Positions 9,388-18,029 of a stretch of 64,000 nt of DNA are shown piece after piece. Source of the stretch: Thauera butanivorans NBRC 103042. Its GTDB lineage: Bacteria > Pseudomonadota > Gammaproteobacteria > Burkholderiales > Rhodocyclaceae. Under the pieces are notes generated by a model. It saw only the letters and a list, made by a program, of their open reading frames with translations. It was not told where the DNA came from and made no database searches. A program made the position numbers and the translations under genes. The first letter of the stretch is position 1. The number at the start of each line of letters is the position of its first letter. The DNA lies in the NCBI RefSeq assembly GCF_001591165.1, contig NZ_BCUG01000022.1, positions 28,104-92,103 on the forward strand, written 5' to 3'.

Positions 9388-9413
9388 AAAAAAGGAGCCG
9401 AAGCTCCTTTTTT
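9388..9413 (-). terminator. Rho-independent terminator of tRNA-Gly
   Basis: A GGAGC/GCTCC stem with a CGAA tetraloop is flanked by six A and six T, so it can work in both directions. It lies 53 bp past the 3' end of the minus-strand tRNA and should end that transcript. Confidence 0.85.
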
Positions 9414-9465
9414 CAACGACTTACAGCACCCACCGGGATTCCTCGGAACGCTGCAGATCAAATTC

Positions 9466-9541
9466 TGGAGCGGGAAACGAGTCTCGAACTCGCGACCTCA
9501 ACCTTGGCAAGGTTGCGCTCTACCAACTGAGCTATTCCCGC
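9466..9541 (-). tRNA. tRNA-Gly(GCC): tRNA-Gly (anticodon GCC)
   Basis: A 76-nt cloverleaf read on the minus strand. The acceptor stem GCGGGAA pairs with TTCCCGC. The D arm contains AGCTCAGTTGGTAGAGC, the anticodon stem CAACC/GGTTG encloses TTGCCAA, and the T arm contains GTTCGAGAC. CCA is encoded. The GCC anticodon reads GGC and GGT glycine codons. A promoter about 120 bp upstream and a terminator downstream frame it as a single-tRNA transcript. Confidence 0.97.
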
Positions 9542-9665
9542 ATTTCGACGATCCGGTACGGCGAGGGTTTTCCAGAACCATTCGCGCCTTGCAGTCGCCG
9601 GCTTTCACCGATGAAGCAAGCCGATCGTCTTTCGTCTCGCGCCGTTCCGCGCTCGACGGGGGCGA

Positions 9666-9694
9666 ACTATACCGGGCTTCACCCTCGTGCGCAA
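9666..9694 (-). promoter_or_regulatory. Sigma-70 promoter of tRNA-Gly
   Basis: On the minus strand TTGCGC (9689-9694) and TATAGT (9666-9671) are separated by 17 bp and followed by a GC-rich discriminator (TCGCCCCC), as expected for a stringently controlled stable-RNA promoter. It starts just beyond the glcF stop codon, so the tRNA is probably transcribed independently of glcDEF. Confidence 0.6.
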
Positions 9695-9707
9695 CACCGG
9701 CTCGTCG

Positions 9708-10928
9708 TCAGCCGCCGAGCGCCTCGTCGACGATTTCGATCCAGTGCCGCACCGGTGTGCGGCCGGCGCTGTCCAGGTGGGTCTGGCAGCCGATGTTGGC
9801 GGTCGCGATCAGTTCGGGCTTGCCGCTTTCCAGCGCATCCAGCTTGTTGTCGCGCAGGCGGCGCGAAAGCTCGGGCTGCGTCAGCGAATAGGTGCCTGCC
9901 GAGCCGCAGCACAGGTGGGCATCGGGCACCGGCGTCAGTTCGAAGCCCAGGCCGGCCAGCACGGCCTCGACTGCAGAGCCGAGTTTTTGCGCGTGCTGCA
10001 GCGTACAGGGGCAGTGGAAGGCGAGCCGCTTGCCGGCGGACACGCCGAGTTTGTCCAGCGGTTCGGCGCGCAGCACTTCGACCAGATCCCTGGCCAGTTC
10101 GCTGACCCGCGCCGCCTTGGCGGCATAGGCCGGATCGTCGCGCAGCATGTAGCCGTATTCCTTGACGAAGGCACCGCAGCCGCTGGCAGTCTGCACGATC
10201 GACTCGGCGCCCGCCTCGATCGCCGGCCACCAGGCATCGATGTTTCGCCGGGCACGTTCCAGCCCGGCCTCCTGCGCATCGAGATGGAAATCGAGCGCGC
10301 CGCAGCAGCCGGCTTCGCTCACCGGCCGGACGCTGATGCCGAGGCGGTCGAGCACCCGGGCCGCAGCGGCGTTGGTGTTGGGCGACAGGCCGGGCTGCAC
10401 GCAGCCTTCCAGCATCAGCACGCTGCGGGCGTGGCGTGGCGCCGGGCGCTGCCTGGCGGCAGGTCTGCGCCGGGGGAGTTTCGATGCCAGGGTTTCGGGC
10501 AGCAGCGGCCGTAGCGCCGTGCCCGCCGCCAGAAGCGTCTTGAATACCGTCGGCCGCGACAGGGTGCCGCGCAGCAGCGTGCGCCGGGCGGTTTCGTCCA
10601 GCGGCCGCGGCGCCCACAGTTCGATGGCCGCGCGGCCGACATCGAGCAGCTTGTGGTACTGCACGCCCGAGGGGCAAGTCGTCTCGCAGTTGCGGCAGCT
10701 CAGGCAGCGGTCCAGATGCATGCGGGTGCTGGCGCTGAATTCGCCGCCTTCGAGCATCTGCTTCATCAGGTAGATGCGCCCGCGCGGGCCGTCGAGCTCG
10801 TCTCCCAGCAACTGATAGGTCGGACAGGTGGCATTGCAGAAGCCGCAATGCACGCAGGCGCGCAGTACGCTTTCGGCGGTCTCGGCGCCGGGCAGCTGGC
10901 GCGCGGCTTCACTCAGCTTGGTTTGCAT
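9708..10928 (-). CDS. glcF: Glycolate oxidase iron-sulfur subunit
   Basis: 406 residues. Two ferredoxin-type 4Fe-4S motifs, CVHCGFCNATCP (about 25-36) and CLSCRNCETTCP (about 75-86), are followed by two CCG domains, including EAGCCGA and HLCCGSAGTYS. It carries electrons from glycolate, oxidised by GlcD/GlcE, to the membrane quinone pool. It is the last gene of glcD-glcE-glcF, 12 bp after glcE. The length is normal for the family. Confidence 0.96.
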   Translation of the reverse strand: MQTKLSEAARQLPGAETAESVLRACVHCGFCNATCPTYQLLGDELDGPRGRIYLMKQMLEGGEFSASTRMHLDRCLSCRNCETTCPSGVQYHKLLDVGRAAIELWAPRPLDETARRTLLRGTLSRPTVFKTLLAAGTALRPLLPETLASKLPRRRPAARQRPAPRHARSVLMLEGCVQPGLSPNTNAAAARVLDRLGISVRPVSEAGCCGALDFHLDAQEAGLERARRNIDAWWPAIEAGAESIVQTASGCGAFVKEYGYMLRDDPAYAAKAARVSELARDLVEVLRAEPLDKLGVSAGKRLAFHCPCTLQHAQKLGSAVEAVLAGLGFELTPVPDAHLCCGSAGTYSLTQPELSRRLRDNKLDALESGKPELIATANIGCQTHLDSAGRTPVRHWIEIVDEALGG

Positions 10929-10940
10929 GGCCTCTGCCTG

Positions 10941-12008
10941 TTACAGCCCGGCGTACATGCGGCCGGGGTTGAAAATGCCTTGCGGATCGAGCTGCGCCTT
11001 GAGCTGGCGGTGGTAGCGCATCAGCGCTGCCGGCAGCGGGTGCAGCGGGCTGTCGCAGGCACCCGGCGTGAAACAGCTCGCATGCCCGCCCGCCGCCGCT
11101 GCCGCACGACGGATTTCCGTGCTGTCGGCGGCGCTCTTGAGCCAGCGCTGGGCACCGCCCCAGTCGACCAATTGAGCGCCGGCGGGCACGGCCGGACGGC
11201 AGTCATTGGCTACCGACAGCCGCCACAGCGGCGCCGGATCGGCGAAGAAATCGAGCTGGAATTCGCGCAGCGCGGTCCAGAACGCCGGCGAGACCTGTTC
11301 GCCGCCAAGCGCTTCCCGCGCAGCCTTCACCGAGCCCTCGCCCCCTTCCAGCCGCAGCATCAGCGCTTCGCCGTCATGGCAGGCGGCGGTGATCGGCAGG
11401 GGCTGCCGGCCCCATTCGGCGAAACGGTCAAGCGCGGCCGGCACATCCAACTCCAAGCGCAGCGTACAGGCGCTGCGCGGTTTGGGCAGGACTTTCAGCG
11501 ACACTTCGGTGAGCAGCCCGAGGCAGCCCAGGCTGCCCGCCATCAAGCGCGAAACGTCGTAGCCGGCGACGTTCTTCATCACCTCGCCGCCGAAGCGCAG
11601 ATGCTTGCCGTGCCCGGTGACGATACGGCAGCCGAGCACGAAGTCGCGCACCGCGCCGACCCACGGCCGCCGGGGTCCGGACAGCCCTGCCGCGACCATG
11701 CCGCCCACCGTGGCCTGCCCGCCGAACTGCGGCGGTTCGAAAGCCAGCGTCTGGCCTTCGCCTTCCAGCACCGCCTCAAGTTCGGCGACCGGCGTGCCGA
11801 CGCGGACGGTGACGACCAGTTCGGTCGGCTCATAGTTGACGATGCCGCGATGGCCTCGCGTATCCAGCAAGCTGCCGCTGCCCTGCCCGCCGTAGAACGC
11901 CTTCGTGCCACCGCCCTGGATCAGCAGCGGCGTGCCGGTGGAAAGCGCCGTGCAGACCTGGGCCAGCAGTTCCTCACTGCGATCGGCATCCGGTGTTGCG
12001 CTGCTCAT
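10941..12008 (-). CDS. glcE: Glycolate oxidase FAD-binding subunit
   Basis: 355 residues with an FAD-binding PCMH-type domain. Glycine-rich segments include LLIQGGGTKAFYG near residue 38 and ATVGGMVAAGLSGPRRPWVG near 110. The C-terminal domain is short compared with GlcD. The start at 12008 (MSSATPDADRSEE) overlaps the glcD stop by one base (TGATG). The longer open frame to 12185 would lie inside glcD and is rejected. It works with GlcD and GlcF to oxidise glycolate to glyoxylate. Confidence 0.94.
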   Translation of the reverse strand: MSSATPDADRSEELLAQVCTALSTGTPLLIQGGGTKAFYGGQGSGSLLDTRGHRGIVNYEPTELVVTVRVGTPVAELEAVLEGEGQTLAFEPPQFGGQATVGGMVAAGLSGPRRPWVGAVRDFVLGCRIVTGHGKHLRFGGEVMKNVAGYDVSRLMAGSLGCLGLLTEVSLKVLPKPRSACTLRLELDVPAALDRFAEWGRQPLPITAACHDGEALMLRLEGGEGSVKAAREALGGEQVSPAFWTALREFQLDFFADPAPLWRLSVANDCRPAVPAGAQLVDWGGAQRWLKSAADSTEIRRAAAAAGGHASCFTPGACDSPLHPLPAALMRYHRQLKAQLDPQGIFNPGRMYAGL

Positions 12009-13507
12009 CAGAAACGCTCCAGTTCGGGAAACGGCATCTGTCCCTGATGCACACGCATCGCGCCGTTCTCCGCACAGCGGCGCAGCGTGGGGATATTCTT
12101 GCCGGGGTTCAGCAGGCCTTCGGCGTCGAAAGCCGCCTTCACCGCATGGAAGAAAGTCAGTTCGTCGGCGTTGAACTGCACGCACATCTGGTTGATCTTC
12201 TCGCGTCCCACGCCATGCTCGCCGGTGATGGTGCCGCCGACCTCGACGCAGAGTTCAAGGATCTTGCCGCCGAGTTCCTCGGCCCTTTCCAGCTCGCCCG
12301 GCTGGTTGGCATCGAACAGGATCAGCGGGTGCATGTTGCCGTCGCCGGCATGGAAGACGTTGGCGACACGCAAGCCATAGCGTTCGGAAAGCTCGGCCGT
12401 ACCGCGCAGCACCCTGGGCAGATGCTTGCGCGGAATCGTGCCGTCCATGCAGTAGTAGTCCGGCGACATGCGGCCGACGGCGGGAAAGGCATTCTTGCGC
12501 CCGGCCCAGAACCTCACTCGCTCGGCTTCGTCGCGCGCCAGGCTGACCGCGGTCGCGCCCGCCTTGTTCAGCACTGCGCGTACCCGTTCGATGTCCTCGG
12601 CGACGTCCAGCTCGACGCCGTCCAGCTCGCACAGCAGGATCGCCTCGGCCTCGACCGGGTAGCCGGCATGGATGAAATCCTCGGCCGCCTGGATGGCGAG
12701 CTTGTCCATCATCTCCAGGCCCCCCGGGATGATGCCTTCGCCGATGATGTCGGCGACCGCCCTGCCCGCGCTGTCGACCGAATCGAAGCTCGCCATCAGC
12801 ACGCGCGCCACCCGCGGCTTCGGCAGCAGCTTGACCGTGATCTCGGTGACGATGCCGAGCATGCCTTCGGAGCCCATGAACAGCGCCAGCAGATCGAAGC
12901 CGGGTGAATCCAGCGCATCCGAGCCCAGCGTCAGGCGCTCGCCCTCGATCGTGAGAATCTCGACCTTGAGGACGTTGTGCACGGTCAGCCCGTACTTCAG
13001 GCAATGCACGCCGCCCGCGTTCTCCGCCACGTTGCCGCCGATCGAACAGGCGATCTGCGACGAGGGATCGGGCGCGTAATAGAGCTCGTAGGGCGCGGCG
13101 GCCTGCGAGATCGCCAGATTGCGCACGCCCGGCTGCACGCGGGCAAAGCGCCCTTGCGGATCGACTTCGAGGATGCGGTTGAAGCGCGCCATCACCAGCA
13201 GCACGCCCTGCTCCAGCGGCAGCGCCCCGCCCGACAGGCCCGTGCCCGCGCCGCGTGGCACCACCGGCACCCGGCGCGCATGGCAGATGCGCAGGATGGC
13301 TTCGACCTGCTCGACACGCTCGGGCAGCAGCACCAGCATCGGCAGCGTGCGGTAGGCCGACAAGGCATCGCACTCGTAGGGGCGGCGGTCTTCCTCGCTG
13401 TGGAGAATCTGGAGATCCGGCAGGCTGCGGCGCAGCTCGGCAAAGAGATCGGCGACATCGACCTTGTCGAGCGCGCCGTCGATCGCCTCGTCGTAGAGAA
13501 TGTTCAT
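12008..13507 (-). CDS. glcD: Glycolate oxidase catalytic FAD subunit
   Basis: 499 residues of the GlcD/D-lactate dehydrogenase family. FAD-binding motif PRGAGTGLSGGALP (about 99-112), CSIGGNVAENAGG (about 156-168), and the C-terminal GTITGEHGVGREK that contributes to the active site. It is the first gene of glcDEF, with one-base overlap into glcE. It oxidises glycolate (and often D-lactate) to the 2-oxo acid. No glcC-type regulator is adjacent: upstream is a 100-bp gap, then trmJ on the same strand. Confidence 0.96.
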   Translation of the reverse strand: MNILYDEAIDGALDKVDVADLFAELRRSLPDLQILHSEEDRRPYECDALSAYRTLPMLVLLPERVEQVEAILRICHARRVPVVPRGAGTGLSGGALPLEQGVLLVMARFNRILEVDPQGRFARVQPGVRNLAISQAAAPYELYYAPDPSSQIACSIGGNVAENAGGVHCLKYGLTVHNVLKVEILTIEGERLTLGSDALDSPGFDLLALFMGSEGMLGIVTEITVKLLPKPRVARVLMASFDSVDSAGRAVADIIGEGIIPGGLEMMDKLAIQAAEDFIHAGYPVEAEAILLCELDGVELDVAEDIERVRAVLNKAGATAVSLARDEAERVRFWAGRKNAFPAVGRMSPDYYCMDGTIPRKHLPRVLRGTAELSERYGLRVANVFHAGDGNMHPLILFDANQPGELERAEELGGKILELCVEVGGTITGEHGVGREKINQMCVQFNADELTFFHAVKAAFDAEGLLNPGKNIPTLRRCAENGAMRVHQGQMPFPELERF

Positions 13508-13608
13508 TGCAGGGCCCGTCCACCTGTCCTCGTTGGCAACAGATGCTAAGGCCTTCGGCCGCGCGCTCCAAGACCTCCTTGCAGGCAGCGGCCCGGCTCA
13601 GCGGGCTT

Positions 13609-14343
13609 TCAGTTGCGCCGCTTCGGTGTCTCGAAGGTCGTCAGCATGCCACGCAGGATGGCGACTTCTTCCTTCTCCAGCCGGATGCGGTTGAACATCC
13701 GCCGCATGCGCGGCAGCAGCCGCTTGGGATTCTTCGGGTCGTGAAAGCCGCTCAGCGTCACCGCATGTTCGAGGTGGGCCATGAAGCCTTCGAAGTCGGC
13801 GTGGGTGGCCGGCTCGGCCTGCAGATCCTGCGGGGGCGGCGGCTGCAGCGCGGCCATGCGCAGCTCGTAGGCCAGCAACTGGACGGCTGCGCCCAGGTTC
13901 AGCGAGGAAAATTCGGCGTCGGTCGGGATCGTCACCGGCAGGCTGCACAGGCCGACTTCCTCGTTGGTCATGCCGCTGGTTTCGTTGCCGAACACCAGCG
14001 CGACCTCGCCATCGATGGTACGGGCGACGATTTCCTGCGCCGCCTCGCGCGCATGCAGGCGCGGCAGCGACAGCTCGCGGCGGCGGGCGGTCAGCGCCGC
14101 CGAGAACACGGTGTCGGCCAGCGCCTGTTCCAGGGTATCGACCACGCGGGCGGACTCGAGGATATCGACCGCGCCGGACGCCCGCGCGGTGGCGACCTCG
14201 TCGGGAAAGACGGCCGGCGACACCAGCCACAACTGGCGCAGCCCCATCGTCTTCATCGCGCGGGCGGCGGCGCCGATGTTGCCGGGGTGGCTGGTACGCG
14301 ACAGCACGACCCGGATACGGTCGAGCGCAAGGGGGCGATTCAT
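13609..14343 (-). CDS. trmJ: tRNA (cytidine/uridine-32 2'-O)-methyltransferase
   Basis: 244 residues of the SPOUT class. N-terminal VVLSRTSHPGNIGAAARAMK contains the usual N-G-A-A-A-R substrate motif. The knot region has VALVFGNETSGMTNEE and SLPVTIPTDAEFSSLNLG. It methylates position 32 of several tRNAs using S-adenosylmethionine. The start at 14343 (MNRPLALDRIR) fits the family; the longer reading adds a low-complexity leader. It is divergent from suhB across an 85-bp shared promoter region, a common betaproteobacterial arrangement. Confidence 0.94.
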   Translation of the reverse strand: MNRPLALDRIRVVLSRTSHPGNIGAAARAMKTMGLRQLWLVSPAVFPDEVATARASGAVDILESARVVDTLEQALADTVFSAALTARRRELSLPRLHAREAAQEIVARTIDGEVALVFGNETSGMTNEEVGLCSLPVTIPTDAEFSSLNLGAAVQLLAYELRMAALQPPPPQDLQAEPATHADFEGFMAHLEHAVTLSGFHDPKNPKRLLPRMRRMFNRIRLEKEEVAILRGMLTTFETPKRRN

Positions 14344-14428
14344 ATTAAAATTCCGCGTTTTCCGAATTCCGCCGGGCCGGCGCGCACGATAGCGCGGCAC
14401 AGCCCCGCCTCTTTAACCGAGATCCCGC

Positions 14429-15229
14429 ATGCATCCCACCCTGAACATCGCCGTCAAGGCCGCCCGCCGCGCTGCGACCGTCATCAACCGCGCTTCCACG
14501 CAGCTCGACCTGCTGACGGTGCAGAGCAAGACGCCCAACGACTTCGTCACCGAAGTCGACCGCGCTGCCGAGCAGGCGATCATCGACGTGCTGCGCGAGG
14601 CCTTCCCGGGGCACGGGATTCTAGCAGAGGAGTCCGGCGAGTCGGGCCCCGAGAGCGAGTACAACTGGATCATCGATCCGCTCGACGGCACCACCAACTT
14701 CATCCATGGTTTTCCGCAATACGCGGTGTCGATCGCACAGACCAGGAACGGCGTGCTCGAACATGCGGTGATCTACGATCCGAACACCAACGAGATGTTC
14801 ACCGCCTCGCGCGGCGGCGGCGCCTTCCTCAACGACCGCCGCATCCGCGTGTCGCGCCGCACCCGCCTCAACGAAGCGCTGATCGGCACCGGCTTCCCCT
14901 TCCGCCAGTTCGACAACGTCGATGCCTATCTGGCGATGTTCAAGGAACTGACGCAGAAGACCGCCGGCATCCGCCGCCCCGGTGCGGCCTCGCTCGACCT
15001 GGCCTACGTCGCCTGCGGCCGTCTCGACGGCTTCTGGGAAATGGGCCTGTCGCCGTGGGACATGGCGGCCGGCGTGCTGCTGATCCAGGAAGCCGGCGGC
15101 CTGGTGTCCGACCTGTCGGGCGAAGCCGGCTTCATGACCACCGGCAACGTCGTCGCCGGCACGCCGAAGGTCTTCGGCCAGTTGCTGCCGGTCATCCAGG
15201 CCTACCGCCCGGCCAACATGCAGGCCTGA
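14429..15229 (+). CDS. suhB: Inositol-1-monophosphatase family protein
   Basis: 266 residues. All IMPase metal-site motifs are present: [10 protein letters not shown] (about 68-77), [15 protein letters not shown] (about 83-97), and [15 protein letters not shown] (about 210-224). It hydrolyses inositol monophosphates. In proteobacteria SuhB also takes part in rRNA antitermination complexes. The Shine-Dalgarno is weak (CGAGAT). The divergent neighbour is trmJ. Confidence 0.94.
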   Translation: MHPTLNIAVKAARRAATVINRASTQLDLLTVQSKTPNDFVTEVDRAAEQAIIDVLREAFPGHGILAEESGESGPESEYNWIIDPLDGTTNFIHGFPQYAVSIAQTRNGVLEHAVIYDPNTNEMFTASRGGGAFLNDRRIRVSRRTRLNEALIGTGFPFRQFDNVDAYLAMFKELTQKTAGIRRPGAASLDLAYVACGRLDGFWEMGLSPWDMAAGVLLIQEAGGLVSDLSGEAGFMTTGNVVAGTPKVFGQLLPVIQAYRPANMQA

Positions 15230-15264
15230 CTCTCCCTGCCCCGCCGCCGGGTCCCGCCCGGCGG

Positions 15265-16320
15265 CTACCTGGGGGATTCGGCGAGGCGATCGAGCATCGC
15301 GCGGATGGCGCGAATCTGGCCGCCGTCTCGCGTCGCGTATTCCGGCCCGGTATAGCCCCACCAGTCCCAGCAGCCCTTCGGGTTGTACACCCAGCGCAAG
15401 GACCAGAAGGCCAGGCCGCTGCGCGCCGCTGCCTGCGGATACAGGACGATGATCCGGTTGCCATCGGCCCACTCGTTGTAGCCTGCCGTATCGACGAAAC
15501 GCCGGCCGATCTGGCCCTCGGTCTGGCGGCAGCCGTGCAGCGCCACATGCAGCCGGCAGCCGCCCTCGCGGCAGGCCTGCGGCACATAGACGTAGCCCTG
15601 ATCCGCCATACTCAGCTCGAACGGTGCGATGCCGGTGTATTCGCTCTGGTCGAAGGCGACCACTTCGCCTGCCGGGCGCTCCACGCGCGGCGCCAGCGGT
15701 CCGTACAGCTGTGTCAGCAGTTCGCCGGCTGCATCCAGTTCGCCGCAACGGTTGATGAAAGGCGGCGCCGAGGTCTCGCAGGCATTCGCCGCCGGATCGG
15801 CCACCGAGATCATCGCGTGCCCGGCATTGTCGTGCTGCACGTACTGCACCGCGTCCTGCGGCAGGCGGCTGCGGTAGAAGGCCACCAATCCATCGACCAC
15901 CGGCCGCTCGACCGTGCGGTCCCCGCCGCCGGAGAACACCCACACCTTGTCGTCCGCCAGCCCTGCCGGGTCGTCGATGCGGCCGGCGCGGGCACGCGCC
16001 TGGATACGTGAGTCGGTGTCGCGCGCAGAGGGCACGCTGGCCGGCGTAGACGGCTCCATGCAGTTGCCGAGCGCGCGCCACATGCTGCCCTGGGCGCACT
16101 CGTAGGGACCACCGGCGATCACGCCCGCCCCTTTCACCAGTTGCGAATGTGCGACCTGCAGTTGCACCGCCATGTAGGCACCGGACGAAATCCCCGACAC
16201 CGTCACCGCATTCGCGTCGGCGCCCAGCGCCGGCAAGGGCGGAGCGGCCTGCACGCTGAAAACGATCAGGCAATGGATCGCACTCCCGAACAGCATGGAA
16301 CGAAAGAACCTGCTCCCCAT
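15265..16320 (-). CDS. Secreted polyhydroxybutyrate-depolymerase-like esterase
   Basis: 351 residues with a signal peptide (about 1-25, FSVQAAPP). The lipase box GISSG has its nucleophile at Ser45 in the context VSGISSGAYMAVQLQVAHSQ. A later segment YVPQACREGGCRLHVALHGC has the oxyanion-type His-Gly-Cys, and SLRWVYNPKGCWDWWGYTGP lies near the C-terminus. This alpha/beta-hydrolase architecture matches catalytic domain type 2 and related short-chain-length PHB depolymerases. No substrate-binding domain is attached. It could be a depolymerase or a feruloyl-esterase-like enzyme. It is convergent with suhB and divergent from the injection-system cluster. Confidence 0.8.
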   Translation of the reverse strand: MGSRFFRSMLFGSAIHCLIVFSVQAAPPLPALGADANAVTVSGISSGAYMAVQLQVAHSQLVKGAGVIAGGPYECAQGSMWRALGNCMEPSTPASVPSARDTDSRIQARARAGRIDDPAGLADDKVWVFSGGGDRTVERPVVDGLVAFYRSRLPQDAVQYVQHDNAGHAMISVADPAANACETSAPPFINRCGELDAAGELLTQLYGPLAPRVERPAGEVVAFDQSEYTGIAPFELSMADQGYVYVPQACREGGCRLHVALHGCRQTEGQIGRRFVDTAGYNEWADGNRIIVLYPQAAARSGLAFWSLRWVYNPKGCWDWWGYTGPEYATRDGGQIRAIRAMLDRLAESPR

Positions 16321-16633
16321 TCACCACCTCCATCGTCAAAAACAATCGGCATGAAACGGCTCCGTGACGAGCCGACGCTCGCGGAAGTGTGCCTCCACGG
16401 CTCGCGGCAGTCCATGCATACGGCAACAAAGTTCTAGCCATTTCAATAGAAATTCTTATCTCGACATTCGGCATTCCCGCACTACGATCAGAGTGTGGCT
16501 TTTTGACCCACATCGGGACCTCCTCGGCTTCCTCTCGCACGACATCCCGGTATCCATCCTGCAACAGGCAGGAATGATCCGTTCGTCGCAGCACCGTTTC
16601 GCAAGCTCACGCCGGCTCAAAGGGGAGAACAGC
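16321..16633. other. Intergenic region upstream of the injection-system cluster
   Basis: 313 bp that must contain the promoter of the 22-gene cluster. The stretch 16425-16470 is AT-richer than its surroundings and is the best promoter candidate, but I found no convincing -10/-35 or sigma-54 pair. A frame open across it has no Shine-Dalgarno and no family similarity. AGGGGAG at 16621-16627 is the ribosome-binding site of the next gene. Confidence 0.5.
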
Positions 16634-17227
16634 TTGGCTTCGCACCACGGAATCCTCGCGGTACTGCAGGCGCTGCGCGAACGCCTGGCGATTCGCATGG
16701 CGGTGCGGCTGGGCGGCAACCCCCAGGTCGAGATCCTGGGTTCGCACACGCTGGCCGGTACGCCGCAGCCGAACACCGATACGCTGGGGCTGTACCTGCA
16801 CCGCATTTCGGTCGACCCTTTCAGCCGCAACCGCCACCTGCCCGCCGTCGAGGGCCGCCGCCTGCCGCGCCCCGAGCTGCCGGTGAACCTGCACCTGCTG
16901 CTGATCGCGTGGTGCACACATACCGAACAGGAAATCGAATACCTCTCCACGGCGATCCGCATCGTCGGCGGCGGCCTGCCGCTGACGAGCGGCGACCTCA
17001 GTCTTGCCGATCCCTCGTGGGGCGACGAGGACAGCGTGCAGGTGATGCCCGAGGAAATGAGCACCGAAGACCTGATGCGGCTGTGGGACAGCCTGCCGGG
17101 CGACTACCGCCTGTCGGCGCCCTATCTGGTCAAGACGGTGCGCCTCGCCCCCGACATCGACCCCGCCGAAGGCCCGCCGGTGCGCACGCTGGTGTTCCCG
17201 ATGGACGACGGAGCGCGCACGCGATGA
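16634..17227 (+). CDS. eCIS tail terminator/cap protein, DUF4255 (Pvc16/Afp16-like)
   Basis: 197 residues from a TTG start at 16634, 6 bp after a strong Shine-Dalgarno (AGGGGAG). No in-frame ATG start fits the family. The body has the DUF4255 pattern: LHRISVDPFSRN, then LPVNLHLLLIAWCTHTEQE, then LPGDYRLSAPYLVKTVRL. In Pvc/Afp particles this protein closes the tail end distal to the baseplate. Here it opens the cluster and overlaps the next gene by ATGA. Confidence 0.87.
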   Translation: MASHHGILAVLQALRERLAIRMAVRLGGNPQVEILGSHTLAGTPQPNTDTLGLYLHRISVDPFSRNRHLPAVEGRRLPRPELPVNLHLLLIAWCTHTEQEIEYLSTAIRIVGGGLPLTSGDLSLADPSWGDEDSVQVMPEEMSTEDLMRLWDSLPGDYRLSAPYLVKTVRLAPDIDPAEGPPVRTLVFPMDDGARTR

Positions 17228-17991
17228 TCGCCGAGACCCTCGTGCTGCATGCCAGCGACTTCATCGAATGGGTGGACGCCAGCGGCCCGCAGGCCGTCGC
17301 GCGCCGCACGCTGCCGGCGCAGGACCTCGACGTGCGCCTCACCCAGGCGCCGCCGGATCTGAAGCTGATCCACAAGACGGCCGGCACCGTGCTGTGGCGG
17401 CGGGAACCCGAGGGAATGCGCCTGGTGATCGATGGCGAGGCAGGGCCGGCCGAGCTGGCCCCGCCCGACGAGGCGCTGTACCCGCTCGCCGGCGAGGTGC
17501 GCGACCGCGCCGGAATCTTCCTGCCGCGGCGCTTCGCGTTCGACGCCGGAAGGCGCGAAGGGCGCCGCCTGGGGCTGTTCCGCTCGCCGCTGGGGACGCG
17601 CTTCGGGCGAGCCGGCGGCCTGTACGGGCGCACGCTGCGCGAAGACGGCACGCCGGTGCCGTGGGTACTGCTGACATTGCGCGTGGCCCCGCCGCTCGCC
17701 GAACCGCTCGACTTCATCGCGCAGAGCGACGCGCACGGCGAGTTCCGCCTGTCGCTGGAGCGCCTGCCCTCGCTGACCAGGGATGCGCCGGCAGAAACCT
17801 ACCCCGCCACGCTGACGCTGCGTGCCGCCGCCGATGGCACGGATCCCGACACGCTGCCCGCCGCGCAGGTACGCGGCACGGGCAGCGGCAACGCCGCATT
17901 CAAGACCGAACTCACGGTGGACCTTGCGCCGGGGCGCATCGCCACCCTTGCCAGCCCGGGACGGGATGCCCTCGTCCTGCGGCTTCCCTGA
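17224..17991 (+). CDS. eCIS-associated protein with carboxypeptidase-regulatory-like domain
   Basis: 255 residues, no signal peptide or membrane segment. The central part, including GLYGRTLREDGTPVPWVLLT and SDAHGEFRLSLERLP (about 135-185), looks like a small beta-sandwich of the carboxypeptidase-regulatory-like/transthyretin type. The function is not known. The start is fixed by ATGA overlap with the DUF4255 gene, and the pair precedes the sheath gene, so a role at the tail cap is possible but unproven. Confidence 0.75.
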   Translation: MIAETLVLHASDFIEWVDASGPQAVARRTLPAQDLDVRLTQAPPDLKLIHKTAGTVLWRREPEGMRLVIDGEAGPAELAPPDEALYPLAGEVRDRAGIFLPRRFAFDAGRREGRRLGLFRSPLGTRFGRAGGLYGRTLREDGTPVPWVLLTLRVAPPLAEPLDFIAQSDAHGEFRLSLERLPSLTRDAPAETYPATLTLRAAADGTDPDTLPAAQVRGTGSGNAAFKTELTVDLAPGRIATLASPGRDALVLRLP

Positions 17992-18029
17992 ACGCCCGAC
18001 AAGCGCAACGCCCGCGAAGGAGAAGCGAC

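Noticed and set aside
16364..16633. N-terminal extension of the DUF4255 gene to 16364
   Set aside because: The extra residues do not match the family, there is no ribosome-binding site, and a strong one sits just before TTG 16634.
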